Notes: a model not told the origin generated them from the letters alone. A stretch of 64,000 nt of DNA from Clarkia xantiana subsp. parviflora (GCA_036873135.1 JAPTYO010000008.1:27616761-27680760), one strand, 5' to 3'; shown: positions 24,330-35,912, counted from the stretch's first letter. Program-made: numbers and translations.

Positions 24330-24802
24330 ATGGTTACTTTTAAGGTGAGTCTTAATAAAGTTGAAGTATCGTTTAATTACTTTCATGGTTACTCTCATAT
24401 ATCGTTTGATTACTTGACACATAATAAAATTGGTAGTTTTAACGTTTGATAAATTGAAAGCTTTTGAATCCAAATGTCTAAGAAATATATAATTTTCTTT
24501 GGATAATAAATTGAGTTTCAATTTGAAATTTAACCAATTTGAGGTTTCAGATTGGATCCCTATATTAAGCCTTTTTTTTTACTTAGGTATTAAGCTTGAA
24601 TATTCCATTATGAAGCTAATTGTCCCATTCTGCAGGTGGGTTTTTTTCCGTTTCCTATCGTTTTCTAATGTATGACAAAGCAGTTTCATCAGTGACATGT
24701 GGTCGCGAGAGCTCTGCCGACGGAGTCCGATGCACGTCCTAAGATTTTTAGGATGAAGTTGCGGGCTACCAGCGAGGTCTCTATGCCAAATCCAAGTTTT
24801 AG
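24330..24802 (+). pseudogene. RPL18A: 60S ribosomal protein L18a (eL20) fragment captured in a Helitron
   Basis: Exon 1 is 24,330-24,344 (MVTFK), with donor GTGAGT. After an intron of about 339 bp, exon 2 starts at 24,684 after an AG (FHQ, then a TGA at 24,693 where the family has tyrosine, then HVVARALPTESDARPKIF and RMKLRATSEV). A two-base gain near 24,780 shifts the frame just before a conserved AKSKF stretch, and homology ends at about 24,802. Roughly 50 of about 178 residues are present. With a stop, a frameshift and no 3' half it cannot make the ribosomal protein. The intron shows that genomic DNA was copied, not mRNA, as expected for Helitron capture. Confidence 0.8.
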
Positions 24803-26650
24803 TACGTATAGTCTGGTTATTTGCTTCTTTAATTACTTGAGTTGTTTGCTCTTTTTGTTGCTCAATTATTGGAAATGTTCAACATTTGTGATCTTTACAT
24901 TTGTTTTGAATATATATAAAATTAATTAATACCGTAAATTATATATAAGGTTAATATAATAGGATTTTTTTATTGATATTATATTAGGTGATTTTAAACT
25001 CACATAAAACAAGATGATGAGACCAGTTTCAACTAAGATTGCAGTGTAAGCAAAGCCTTTGGGAGGATACTGAGGCCAATTGCACTAAACTCATACTTTT
25101 TTTTTTCAAGACTATTATAGTTTTTCACCTTTCGTGATGTTAAAAATCCATAAACTCATAGTTAGTAGAGAAAATTGCTTTTCAATATAGAATGTATGTT
25201 GTATTCTTAATAAATAATTGTATGAACTAAACTATATATATATATATATATATAGAAAGGTCGCATATCATGTTAAAGGCTATGAGCACTTGCCACACCA
25301 CCCATTTGATCTGATTCTTAGATTTTTGCTGAGTAGATCAAAATTGTGCTTACATTTAGGTTGTTTCTTTTGATTCTAGATGGACACGTGAAACTTTGAA
25401 GGAAGGATTATAGTAAGTTTGATAAAGAGATTTATTTTATTTTATATAAAGTTGACTGCTTCTCACTATTTTTTTCCAGTAGGTCCATAAAAAAGTTCTA
25501 CAAAGATGGAGCGAGTATTATTTGTGTACTCTTTTTTATTCTTAGTTTTTTTTCGTATATATTATTCAATCAATATGCTAGAATTTATTCAAATAACATT
25601 AATAAAATGTACTTTTTTTTTATTCTAATATATTAAAATGAAGTTTATCTGCTAAGTCTAATGTATAAATTTGTGATAAAGCTGACTGTATATGTTCGAC
25701 ACTAAATTAACTCTAAAGAGTTTTTCTGATAGAAAAGATTTATATTTATGTATATTGGTTATGTGGTATAATTAGTTTTATTAATGGTTTTGGATATGCA
25801 ATATGATGCCCTTTGAATAGTGATTTTTTTTTATTATTTCTAAAAAGTGATCAATTAAAACATAGTAGGTTGTTTGAAAAATCGTGCATACTTAATATAT
25901 ATTTTCATTTGAAAAGTTATTGTTTATGTTGCTTATTTTTGTTTCATGAAAATATATTTATATTTGCACTATTAGTAGGTAAAATAAAGACACTCTATGT
26001 AGATTATAATTATTAATATAATATATTTATATATTGCATGCTAGGTAAACGGTTTGGACCAATATAGGTAATAAAGGTAAAATAAAACTTCTTAATTATT
26101 AATTTATTATAATATTAACCTTTACTAATTCAATATTTATACTCAAGTATAAAAAAGAAAAATAAAAAAGAAGTATATCTATGTTTTTCTTTAAAAATAT
26201 ATATTTTGTATATAAAATATTTTTTTAACTTTTATATTATATATGTTATAATTTCAATATTTTACACGGATTCAATATTTATATATAATATGAAAAATTA
26301 ATCATTTAAGTATACCTAACTAAAAATATCCATATAATTACATAAAAAAATATATTAATAGTATAAAATGTCTATTTGATATATATTTTTTAAAGATTAA
26401 GAAATAATATATATTTTGACTTATATTTGCATCAATATTTTTTACCCGCGCTGTGCGCGGGGTTATCATCTAGTATTTTTATATTATAATAAATTTATAT
26501 TAGAAATAGATATATTTTTAATATATTATTAAAATATATTTTTTCTTATTATATTATTATAGATTTAGTTTTGTCTTTGTATAAATATATATATATATAA
26601 ACATATTCAGCCGTAAATAATATTCTATATATATTATATACAATTGTTAT

Positions 26651-27580
26651 TAAATGGTAAAGAGTGAGGGATGTATTATCCCATTTTTTTTTTTTTTTTT
26701 TTTTTTGCTAAAACTATTATCCCGTCTCCACCCCTTTAAAAATGTAGATATGGATGGGTCAGTTCTACCACTACCCAAAAAGAAGAAAAGTTCAAGATTT
26801 CATTTTTTTTTTCTTTTGTCAGTTTGCTTAAATCATCTGTAGATGACATGATGTCATGCAGTGGTACACTTGACCAATAATTTGGCCATGTTTTAAGTAT
26901 AATTGAAGTAAATCCTAGGATTATAATCTTTAGTGATTTTCTAAATTAGATATCTAGTCCACGTGTGATAAGATCTGATCCTAACTTGGATCGGTGAAGA
27001 GTATGACTAGAACGTTTGTAGGATCGAAATGAGTATGAGAGTTTAAACATTACGTAGCGGGATGTGTATAGGATCACTACTACTAGTCCATTCCTTATCA
27101 TTGGCAAAAAGTTTTTTTTTTATTAAAATTAATTATATAGCAAATGTTAAAAATATAAAGTAGATTTAATTGATATTTTTTACTATATGATGTAACCAAA
27201 AAATTAAACAGAAAACATGATTGATTATTATAGCAGTTTAAGGTGAATTACTTAGATATCAAATATTATGCTTCTATTATCATGGTATTAAATTTTTTTT
27301 GGCCAAATATTATCATGGTATTAAATTGAATAACTTATTTTTGGCTTAAAAAATTGAATAAATTAATACAAATCTAATTTTATTGTTAATAATATAGGAA
27401 AACTATTATAATGAATTGGATAATAATAATAATAATATAAATAAATTAAATTAGTACTAATTACATTGCCACGATTAAACTGAGATGTATAATATATATA
27501 TATATATATAAAAACTTCATATTTTTCATCCCAATGTTTACTTCTTTTTTTAACTCAAAAATGAGTCAAAACGTTATTAT
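26651..27580. other. AT-rich intergenic DNA, nothing recognised
   Basis: Contains a T run at about 26,686-26,706, short AAT/TA repeats and no coding or transposon signal I can support. Confidence 0.4.
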
Positions 27581-27986
27581 AGAGCATCCACAATGATTTA
27601 ACATATTTTATATTCATTAAAGGTATCACATAAGTCATTTATGAGTACTTTAAGGAATACGTACATAAAGTTAAGTAATGCTTAAACGATAATAGTTCTC
27701 TAAAAGCATCCACAATGGTATTACATATTTTGCTTTCCTTAAATGTGGCACGTAGGCTTTTTATGTGTGGTTTAAGGAATACATAATTTTTTGTAATGTT
27801 TAAATAATAGTAGGTCTACAATGGTTTTACTTAACAATCTTACGTAAACATATTTTATTATTAAATTTTAACAACTAATTTAAAAATTAGTTATAATTAT
27901 ATTTTCAATTGTGTCGTTACAATAGGCTAAAAAAAATTGTGTCGTTACAATTAAGTTTTTGTCTAATTTTGCAACAAGATTTGTGT

Positions 27987-28035
<49 letters not shown>

Positions 28036-28337
28036 TTTTATATATATAACTAAGATATCTGATATATATTCATCATATATATATTCGTTATATATATACA
28101 CATATGGAATTGAACGACTGTGTTTGGAAAAAAATGAGGGCAATTAATTTTACGTAAACATAAAGCATTCCTTATATTTAGTTAATGCTTTATGTAAAAA
28201 CATAAATTTACGTGTGGGTCTCATTTTTAAGGACTGCTATGTAAAACCACTATAGAGAGTTTTTTCACTTTACATAAATAAACATGTAAGACCCACGTTT
28301 ACGTAATCCTTACGTAATACCACTGTGTATGCTCTAA
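27581..28337. mobile_element. MITE-like element ending gagcatccacaatg
   Basis: Left end 'gagcatccacaatg' and right end 'cactgtgtatgctc' form imperfect inverted repeats, flanked by TA on both sides. A second internal start, 'aagcatccacaatggtatta', at about 27,707 and shared 'tttaaggaatac' and 'ttacgtaa' blocks suggest nested or duplicated copies. A TA microsatellite (about 27,990-28,031) sits inside. Superfamily undecided; boundaries tentative. Confidence 0.45.
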
Positions 28338-28451
28338 TGATTTTACTTAATCATATTACTTAAACATATTTTACTATAATATCAATAACCAACTTATAAA
28401 AAGTAATTAACATTAATTGTATATGAAACTGTGACGTTACTATTTATTTAA

Positions 28452-29581
28452 GGGATAAGGGTTCCTTTGGTACCACTTCTTTGGGCAGAATCCACTTTTG
28501 ATACCACTTCTTTTTTTTTGTACACTTTTGGTACCAACGTTTTCCATTTTGTACCCTTTTGGTACCTCCGTTAGAATTCCGTCCAAAATGGCCGTTAAAC
28601 CCCATGTGAGCTGCACGTGACCAAAAAATAAATTTGGCTGGACGGATTTACCCTTAGGGATAAATGTTCATTTAATACCACTTCTTTGGGCAAAATCCAC
28701 TTTTGGTACCACTTTTTTTTTTTATATATATACTTTGTTTTGCAGTCGGTGAACCTTATATTAATTACAGAACTTCCATTATCATCATACAGCTCTTCCT
28801 TAGACTCTTCTTTTGTGTACTTTTTGTCTGACACATTCGAAGAAATTTATATGTCGTTGTAAAAACTAATATTGTAATGTATGTATGTATGTATGTATGT
28901 TTCATGTATCAGTTGATATATGATAATAATGCGGTGCATAGTATGATAGATATGTTTGTAAGTATTAGAATTTCGTGCAATATATAAGAAAATTATTTGT
29001 TCGTGGCGTTGAAATTAACTTTTTGTATTGTGAAAAGTATCACTATGAATTTAATAACGTTTTCTATAAACACAAATAGATACGTCATTCCTTACCACTC
29101 TAGAATAAACATTTCGACACTCTGCAACAATAATATAAACTTTTAAAGATGCGACGTTTCCTTTTGTTAGATCGAAAATATAAGTTGCAACATTACTAGT
29201 AGGGCTCTGAACAAAGTTGGAAATGTATATATGGGACAATTCTATATCGAATCCATATAAACTCGACAGCAAAACAAAGCAAATATAATTAAAAAAAAAA
29301 AAAAGAAAAAAAAAAGTGGTACCAAAAGTGGATTTTGCCCAAATAAGTGGTACCAAATGAACCCTTATCCCTAAGGGTAAATCCGTCCAGCCAAATTTAT
29401 TTTTTGGTCACGTGCAGCTCACATGGGGGTTTAGCGGCCATTTTGGACGGAATTCTAACGGAGGTACCAAAAGGGTACAAAATGGAAAACGTTGGTACCA
29501 AAAGTGTACAAAAAAAAAAAAAAAAGTGGTACCAAAAGTGGATTCTGCCCAAAGAAGTAATACCAAAGGAACCCTTATCCC
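28452..29581. mobile_element. MULE-like foldback element 2 (1130 bp, arms about 268 bp, 9-bp TSD)
   Basis: Flanked by identical TTTATTTAA at 28,443-28,451 and 29,582-29,590. The terminus is GGGATAAGGGTTC. The arms (28,452-28,717 and 29,314-29,581) match closely, differing mostly in T-run lengths. Each arm contains the motif 'tggtaccacttctttgggca' twice, at its outer and inner end, so the TIR is itself an internal duplication. The centre (28,718-29,313) is unique, AT-rich and includes an ATGT microsatellite (about 28,878-28,901). A minus-strand open stretch from 28,834 may be a captured fragment, but I do not recognise it. Confidence 0.85.
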
Positions 29582-29590
29582 TTTATTTAA

Positions 29591-30164
29591 TGTAGTTCGA
29601 GATATTGTCACTCTACATTGCATAGATATATATATATATACATTTTCATATCATCTCCAAAGCTTGCTCCAATCCCACGTCATGTAACTAATGTTGTGTA
29701 GAAACTGAGAGAAATGGTCACACAAACATAGAGTTGGAATTATTATTTTTAGTGTTTTTGCACATTTTCACTGCTTCTGTTGTTGGAAGAAAAATGATTT
29801 TTTTTCTCAAGTAAAACACAATTACAAGCCGAACCAATACAGACACAATAAGCATTAACAAAAACCTACCAACAATGTAGAGTAGAACTAAACACTCAAC
29901 TTAAACAAATAGACAAATCAATACAAACACAATTTTAACCGAAACTATTATTAATTATTTCATGAATTTGAGGTTGGTGACGGTAATCCTACCAAAACCT
30001 CGATTAGAATTGAAATGGTAAAATCTTCCCGAGTTGTTCGAGCTTCCATAAAATTTTGACCCAAAAGTTTAATAATGCGTAAGTAATTATTAAAACTCAA
30101 CCTAACTCAATGAAATCTTGACCCAAATAAGAATTGAGCTTAATAAAGAAAACATGTTCCTATC
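29591..30164. other. Spacer, nothing recognised
   Basis: AT-rich, with phrases such as 'cttgacccaaataagaattgagctt'. No gene signal. Confidence 0.4.
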
Positions 30165-31449
30165 TTTTTTTTTTTTTTTTTTTTTGCTGAAATTTCTGTT
30201 GCATTAACTCATAAAAATTAGAAGAGTACAAGAAAATGTGAGAAATTACATCCGTCTAAACATGAATGTGGGATGTAATCTCTCTTTCGGCTAAATCAAA
30301 CAACGAAGGTGGTAGCCCCCTAAGAAGAAGAAAATTAAGAGACATTCTATCCCGATTCTTGAACATGGTCGCCAATTCATGCGCTAGCGTGTTGCCATCC
30401 CTCCTAATAAAACTAAATCTACTTTCTTCCAAAGTAGACATTAGTTGTTTGACATCTCGGATATGAACTTCAATATCCCACCTGCCTAGCCATCCTTGCT
30501 CCGCGTTCAGGTGTTGTATTACTGTCTGATTATCACCTTCCAGAATCACTTTTCGGCCTTTTAGTTCTAATGCCAATTTGGCTCCCACCTTTGCTGCGAG
30601 CGCTTCTGCTTGAATTGCCGAATTAGCCTTGCTCCAACCGAGAGCTGCTCCCATTATGCTTCCGTATTGATCCCTCGCAATTGCTGCGGCAATAGAGCTC
30701 CCATTCTGAAATGATGCATCAAAGTTTACCTTCAACCAAGAGTTAGGAGGTTTCGACCAATAGCCATGCGCTTGATGTTCCCTTATGAGGCCTCCATGGA
30801 GACTTTTGCTTCTTGCTTGAGTGACTTGGTAGGTGCTTGACTTAACCTCTTGAATGATCTGTTGGGGCTGGATTGCGACTTGCTCTCTTAAGAAACAGTT
30901 CCTCACCCTCCATAGTTTGTCAATGGTAACACAAGCTGAGATGGTGAACTCCCAACATCTATCTCGAGGGATTGAGAGCTTTTCAGGTGATATAACCGCT
31001 GCTACCCATTCTTCAATGCTCCAGTTTATGCCTTGAGATGTATCTAAGCCCCATATATGCCTCCAGATGAGCATAGAGTGCCGACAGAAGAACAAAGCAT
31101 GTGTTAGGGTTTCGGTAGCCTCACCACAGATCGGACAATTGGTGTCGATGGTGGTCATTCTTCTTTGCAGAGCATCTCTAGTAGGAATGCAGTCATTAAG
31201 GGCTCTCCATAATAACACCTTGTGCCTCTGTTGGATATTCAGGTTCCATAGGTCCTTCCATGTTCGCATCCCGTCTTCCGAAGTTGCTGAAGCTCTTTCG
31301 TCCATTAGAGCCCGCATACCAGATTTGACTGTGTAGGTCCCGGAGGTTGTAAGAGTCCAAACCAATTTATCTGGCATCAGCGTCTCGGAAGTGGTAAGAG
31401 TCCAAACCAATCTATCTTTTGTTACTGTGAATTTTTCTTTTTTTGTCAA
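30165..31449 (-). mobile_element. 5'-truncated LINE with intact C-terminal ORF
   Basis: Read on the minus strand, 31,449-30,256 is open for about 397 codons and ends at a stop. A poly(A) tail follows about 70 bp later (T run 30,165-30,185 on the plus strand). The ORF has a zinc-binding reverse-transcriptase-associated domain (WNLNIQQRHKVLLWRAL, then CPICG...TLTHALFFC) at about residues 70-130. This is followed by a plant RNase H domain (WLKVNFDASF, AIQAEALAA, ILEGDNQTVI, GNTLAHELA) at about 235-365, with catalytic D, E, D and the late histidine present. There is no ATG at its 5' end and no endonuclease or reverse-transcriptase core, so it is the usual 5' truncation. No target-site duplication could be matched. 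Confidence 0.85.
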
Positions 31450-31569
31450 TACGATTTTATGAACAGTAAATTATATTTATTGGCTATTAAAACTATGTTT
31501 ATTATTTATTGATTTTTTTGACATAATTATAAATGTAAACAAAAATCTTTTAGGTACCTTAATTTTCAC
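31450..31569. other. Short AT-rich spacer
   Basis: Separates the LINE from the hAT MITE; nothing recognised. Confidence 0.4.
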
Positions 31570-31577
31570 GTTTTGAC

Positions 31578-32215
31578 TAGGGATGGCAACGGGGCGGGTC
31601 GGGGCGGGTTTTCGCAGCCCCGGACCCGCCCCGCGGGTCAGCCTGGCTGACCCGGACCCGGGTAAGTGTACCTCTCGGGTCGGGTCGGGTCAAAAATCCC
31701 GCGGGTCGACCCGCGGGTCGACCCGCGGGGCCCTGACCCGACCCGACGTGAACAATTTTTTTTTTTTTTTTTTCACTTCTCAATATTAAATACAATTTTT
31801 TTTTGCCAAAATATTACATTATATGTAAATTCAAACCATAAATCTAACATCAATCAAATACAAACACATCAAATTCATCACCAAATACAAATTCAAATCC
31901 GAATACCAAATCAAAATTAACAAATCCTAATAATCTAAATATACATCTATTTATAATTTGGTCCATATTATTTATATAAGTACTATATTAACCATATTGT
32001 TTAGTAAATGTTACATTATATTAACATTAAAAAAAAAAGTAAAAAATATATACATAGACATTTCGGGGCGGGTCAACGGGGCCCCGTGTCCCTAGACCCG
32101 AACCCGACCCGACCCGACCCGCCCCGAACCCGACCCGTGACCCGCGGGTCCTCGGGTCAAAACCGGGTCGGGGCCCCGCGGGTCAGCGGGGCCCCGAGAC
32201 CCGTTGCCATCCCTA
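31578..32215. mobile_element. hAT-type MITE (638 bp, 8-bp TSD)
   Basis: Starts TAGGGATGGCAACGGG and ends with its reverse complement. It is flanked by identical GTTTTGAC at 31,570-31,577 and 32,216-32,223. An 8-bp TSD with a TAGGGNTG terminus is typical of hAT. Both ends are extremely GC-rich (repeated 'gacccgcgggtc'-like palindromes) and the middle is AT-rich with an 18-T run. No transposase. Confidence 0.88.
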
Positions 32216-32324
32216 GTTTTGACAGTTTGGTATCTAAAAAAGTATTTTATCGACTTTAGGGTATTTGACATTCACTTTGTTGGATCTTTCTATCATGCTT
32301 CAAGAGTACCATACTTTTGTTATA

Positions 32325-32530
32325 TTTTTTTTATTTTTCTATTGCTCTAAAGGTGAACCCTAGAGGGAAATTAATATTATTAATAGTATGATGTAAATAT
32401 TAGGTGTAGTTAAAAAAATTCATATTTTTTCATACTTCTAAAGTTTTACATATGTTACAATTAAGTCCACCCTAATAATAAAAAAACAAAAAACATGATG
32501 CTATTAGAGCATGGTATAAAAATCACACTT
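32325..32530 (+). repeat. Dispersed AT-rich repeat, copy 2 of 3
   Basis: Near-collinear with 16,925-17,150, sharing 'ttttcatacttctaaagttt' and 'acatatgttacaattaag'. It is the better-preserved copy; non-coding. Confidence 0.65.
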
Positions 32531-33177
32531 CGTTGTGGCAATACCTTTTAAACGTTCGTATTAAGCATCTCGTTTATTTTTATTGTTTCAATCAAGTAAA
32601 TAACTCTTGTTACGTAAGGGTACAATAGTGTAACACTATCAGTCACTAGATTGCAACCATAAACAAAAACTGAATATCTAATACAAACATAGAAAAATGA
32701 GTACAACAATAGAAAAATGTTAGGTACCCAAATCAAAAAGTATTTTTCAGCCATCGCTTTTCCTAAAGTGAAAGCTCAAATACCCGATTTTTTTTATCAC
32801 ACACATACATCTACAATTATAAACTTTCATCTCTAACGTTATTTTATTAGTACATTTATTATATTTATATTTATATTAAATTTAAAAATCTTTTACGTAA
32901 ATTCATATTGTATAATTATAAACTTTCATTTCTAACGTGATTTTAGATATCATATACGGTTATATGTTTCTACGATATGATTCTACAGCTCAACTATACA
33001 TGTCATTCTTCGTCTCCACATATAAATTCGTCTTTGACTTCATCTGTATAATTGATTGTTGATTATAATATCATTTCATAAAAAAAAAAAAAAAAATCTC
33101 AAGATTGAATGAACGTCTTCCATCCACAAATATATTAACCGTCCAAACATATATATAATTGAAAAAAAAAAAAAAAA
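32531..33177. other. AT-rich intergenic DNA, nothing recognised
   Basis: 'aattataaactttcatctct' and 'aattataaactttcatttct' at about 32,814 and 32,918 form a weak direct repeat. No gene signal. Confidence 0.4.
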
Positions 33178-34195
33178 GGAAAAGTACGTAAAACATGCAA
33201 TATGTTTTAAAAAAATAGTTTTATGGACCAGTATGTTTTAAAATGTACAACATGTTTGTAAAAGATGATAAAATGTCATTCCATCAACTTGCTAATTATT
33301 TTGCTAAGTCAATGATAATAGAACCAGACCGGATATCAGACCGGTCAAGGTAATTTCTAGTTCGAACCGGTTTGAACCCGGTCCAACCTATCCCTTCAAT
33401 TTCATTCCTTTTTCCCGTAAAGAATAGGAGCAGCCTTCCTATTCAAGCAAGTCAGGAAGCCTTCCAGTCCAATCCAATCTGCACAAGGATTGTTCCCTTT
33501 CCAATTTTCCGCGAATTTTTGCAGGTAATTCATCGATTTGGTCAGCAAAAGGAACCTGTTATATTCGAATGCATTTTTTTGGTCAGCTCCCCGATTTCTA
33601 CGCTCTACAAAACCTGCAAGTATTGAGCTTGAGAGACAACTTCTTCACCAGTCATGTTCCTTCGACACTGACAAATCTTGATTCCTTAAAGGTTATCAAT
33701 CTGACCAATAATTTGCTCCAAGGCCCATCTCATGTGTTTAAGAGCTTTGTTTCTATAGATTTGACTGCAGATACTAACAACTTCTGTTTGATTGCTGGGG
33801 AATGTGATCCGAGAGTGACCGTACTGCTCTCGATTGCCAAATCGATGAGTTACCCGAAAAAATCGCGGAAAATTGGAAAGGGAACAATCCTTGTGCAGAT
33901 TGGATTGGAAGCTTGATTGAATAGGAAGGCTGTAACGATTTTTTTTATTTTTTATTTTTAAAAAAGACTGCTCATATTCTTTACGGGAAAAGGGAAGGAG
34001 AGTGAATGGATGAGTTCTAATAACACTGACCGATTTGACCGGTCCGGTTCTAATAACAATGACTTAACGGAATAATTAACAAGTTGACGGAATGACATTT
34101 TATCATCTTTAACAAACATAATGTACATTTTAAAACATACTGATCCATAAAACCATCTTTTTCAAACATGTTGCATGTTTTACAAACTTTTCCCC
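33178..34195. mobile_element. Inverted-repeat element with captured receptor-kinase fragment
   Basis: Outer arms pair over several hundred bases: 'aaagatgataaaatgtcatt' on the left answers its complement on the right, followed by matching 'accggaccggtc'-type and 'cctattcaa' blocks. The ends read GGAAAAGT...ACTTTTCC. The arms and centre carry a piece of a TMK-type LRR receptor kinase. The last 90-100 bp of that piece is also present inverted in the left arm (about 33,451-33,555), so a transcript could fold back on itself. A-tracts at both ends hide any target duplication. It most resembles a Pack-MULE; the superfamily is inferred. Confidence 0.7.
33588..33918 (+). pseudogene. Fragment of a TMK-like leucine-rich-repeat receptor kinase
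   Basis: Reads [55 protein letters not shown], then a [20 protein letters not shown] stretch. This is the end of the first LRR block and the start of the non-LRR insert typical of TMK1 relatives. One missing base after SYP shifts the frame; in the next frame [15 protein letters not shown] follows, as in the family. No signal peptide, transmembrane span or kinase domain is present. The parent gene is not in the window. Confidence 0.8.
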
Positions 34196-34269
34196 AAAAA
34201 AAATATTAAAGCTTATAGTAATAATAAAAGTATTTTTTTGCAGGTATAATTAATTCTATATTTCAAACA

Positions 34270-34676
34270 TTGACATAATTGTATAGCTATGTGGCTCTGA
34301 TCTAGAGCATTGTGGCATCGACCAGAGCCACAGAGCTCCGACCTGGGCCTTTGGGGCTCAATTGAGATTGGACGGCTCCAATCAGAGCTGTCTGACAACG
34401 ATTGGTTGTCACCAGTGGGCTTGGATGGTGGTTGGCGGACTTGTGCGATGACCGAAAGATTTTGGGCGGTGGTCGGAAAAAGATTTATTGGCGGAGAAAA
34501 TAATAGTGACTAAATGACTAGTTTTGAAACTTAGGGGGAAATCACGTGATTTGCACATGAGTACTAAACTGTCAAACTTAACGGTCAACTAAAGGATGCA
34601 CCAAAAATCTAAAAAAAAAAATGGCACTAAAAACCAACTTTGGTCAAACATATGACACAAAAAGACTTTTTAGCCC
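34270..34676. repeat. Truncated foldback element, right part only
   Basis: GC-rich 'gagccacagagctccgacc' units resemble the palindromic centre of element 1. The right end reads 'ttaacgg...tttggtcaaacatatgac...tttttagccc', fitting the GGGNNAA terminal consensus. No left end is found; it is probably cut by the neighbouring element at 33,178. Confidence 0.45.
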
Positions 34677-35912
34677 TTATTTTAATCTAGTATTTCTAAA
34701 GATTAATATTTGCCATGAAACTAAGGAGAAATCATATAAAAATGAAAGGTCAGAGTTGAAATTTCTCATATTTTTTAGGGCTACATATTAGTCTAAACAT
34801 TCTGATTAACTTGTAAAGTGAATCATGATAAAGGTATGGAGACAAAAAAAAAAATGGACGGGTTAAGTGACGTTGCAACACTGTAGAATTTTAAGGTACC
34901 TTAAAGTCACAAAAATTGACTTTAGGTAAGAAGAAGATATGTGTATATTTTTCTATTCAAGCGTCATTAGTGATCACATAATCACTTTCTGTCCAAAATG
35001 GATAGTAAAGTAACGATGCAACACTTGTAATTATAAGATAACCAAAAGTCACAAAAATTATATCATGTACAAACTTATCAATCTTTACACATGTACTGAA
35101 ACCATTAGAAACCCACGATTCAAAGAAAATTGATAGAATATGGTTCAAATTATATTCTTATAAACTTCTTCTGTCACAAATAAATAAACTAATATTTTTT
35201 TTGCCACATAAAATGAATGAACTAGTAGTGTCCACCTTAGAATTCATCTCACTACGTAATGTGCAGGGTCTCCTATACTTTCGATTTGGCTTTTTCTCGG
35301 AACATACTTAGTGAACAACTAACGTACACGCTTACATTGACCTCGTCAACGTAACTTAGTATAGTTAAGATGTGGATGTCGTTCCATTAGACTCATTCTA
35401 CTTGCCAACTCTTATTTCTAATGCAATATGTAGGCTAGACGAAACCTGATATTTAATCATATCACCTTAAGGTGATTCCTTAAAAGGTTTCGATCTTAAA
35501 ATTCCGATGACAAACCACATGAAAGTTCTTATTTAGTAAACCACTACTACCAGTAATAAATGAACTGATATTTGATGAACAAAGGGAACTGATAGACGTT
35601 CCTGAGGAACACTCCGACATGTCTGTAATATAGATTACCCCATAAGTTATGAAAAATTACTTGATATGCCACACTGACAGTAATCGAAACTTGTCAGAAC
35701 AAATTGTCAGAACTTCTATCATTATTGGATGAAAAAAAGAATAATTCATTTTGGGATATGTTCGTAAGTCGCTAATTTAATGAGAAACGCATAAGTTGGT
35801 TATGATTTTGGGAAAATTTATATTTCCAAATAATGTCGCTCTTTATTGAGCTATTGAGTTTTGATATAACAACTAAGAAGTCGACATGAATACAGGGGAT
35901 TATTTTAGCAAA
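34677..35912. other. Intergenic DNA with a weak internal duplication
   Basis: About 34,849-34,914 and 34,997-35,060 share 'aaaatgga', 'agt(g)acg(t)tgcaacac' and 'aaagtcacaaaaat'. Otherwise unique AT-rich sequence with no gene. Confidence 0.4.

Larger units (their letters stand above)
23644..26473 (+). mobile_element. Helitron (2.83 kb, non-autonomous)
   Basis: Starts TCTATATTATATTAAT directly after an A and ends CTAG directly before a T, the Helitron A/T insertion rule. The 3' end has a perfect 7-bp hairpin CCCGCGC-TGT-GCGCGGG (26,445-26,461) eight bases before CTAG (26,470-26,473), the classic Helitron terminator. There is no target-site duplication, and the flanks join to rebuild the TRIM LTR. 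The body is AT-rich, has no Rep/helicase, and carries a ribosomal protein L18a fragment (24,330-24,802). Apart from that fragment, 24,810-26,440 shows nothing recognisable. Confidence 0.8.
22974..26650 (+). mobile_element. TRIM-like retrotransposon split by a Helitron
   Basis: Left LTR about 22,974-23,181 with TATA (CTATATAAATATA). Primer-binding site TGGTATCAAAGCC at 23,184-23,196. Interior of about 436 bp holds eight 31-bp repeats (23,310-23,550). The right LTR starts at about 23,617 ('aggaaataaatatattag'), is interrupted after 23,643, and resumes at 26,474 with the matching continuation through 'tttttaatatattatt', 'ttattatagatttagtt' and 'gtataaatatatat' to about 26,650. Removing 23,644-26,473 restores two LTRs of about 200 bp. 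No coding capacity. The LTR outer ends (TG/CA) are eroded. Confidence 0.7.

Noticed and set aside
31583..32259. Open frames rich in DPR/PRG repeats
   Set aside because: Translation of the palindromic GC-rich ends of the hAT MITE.
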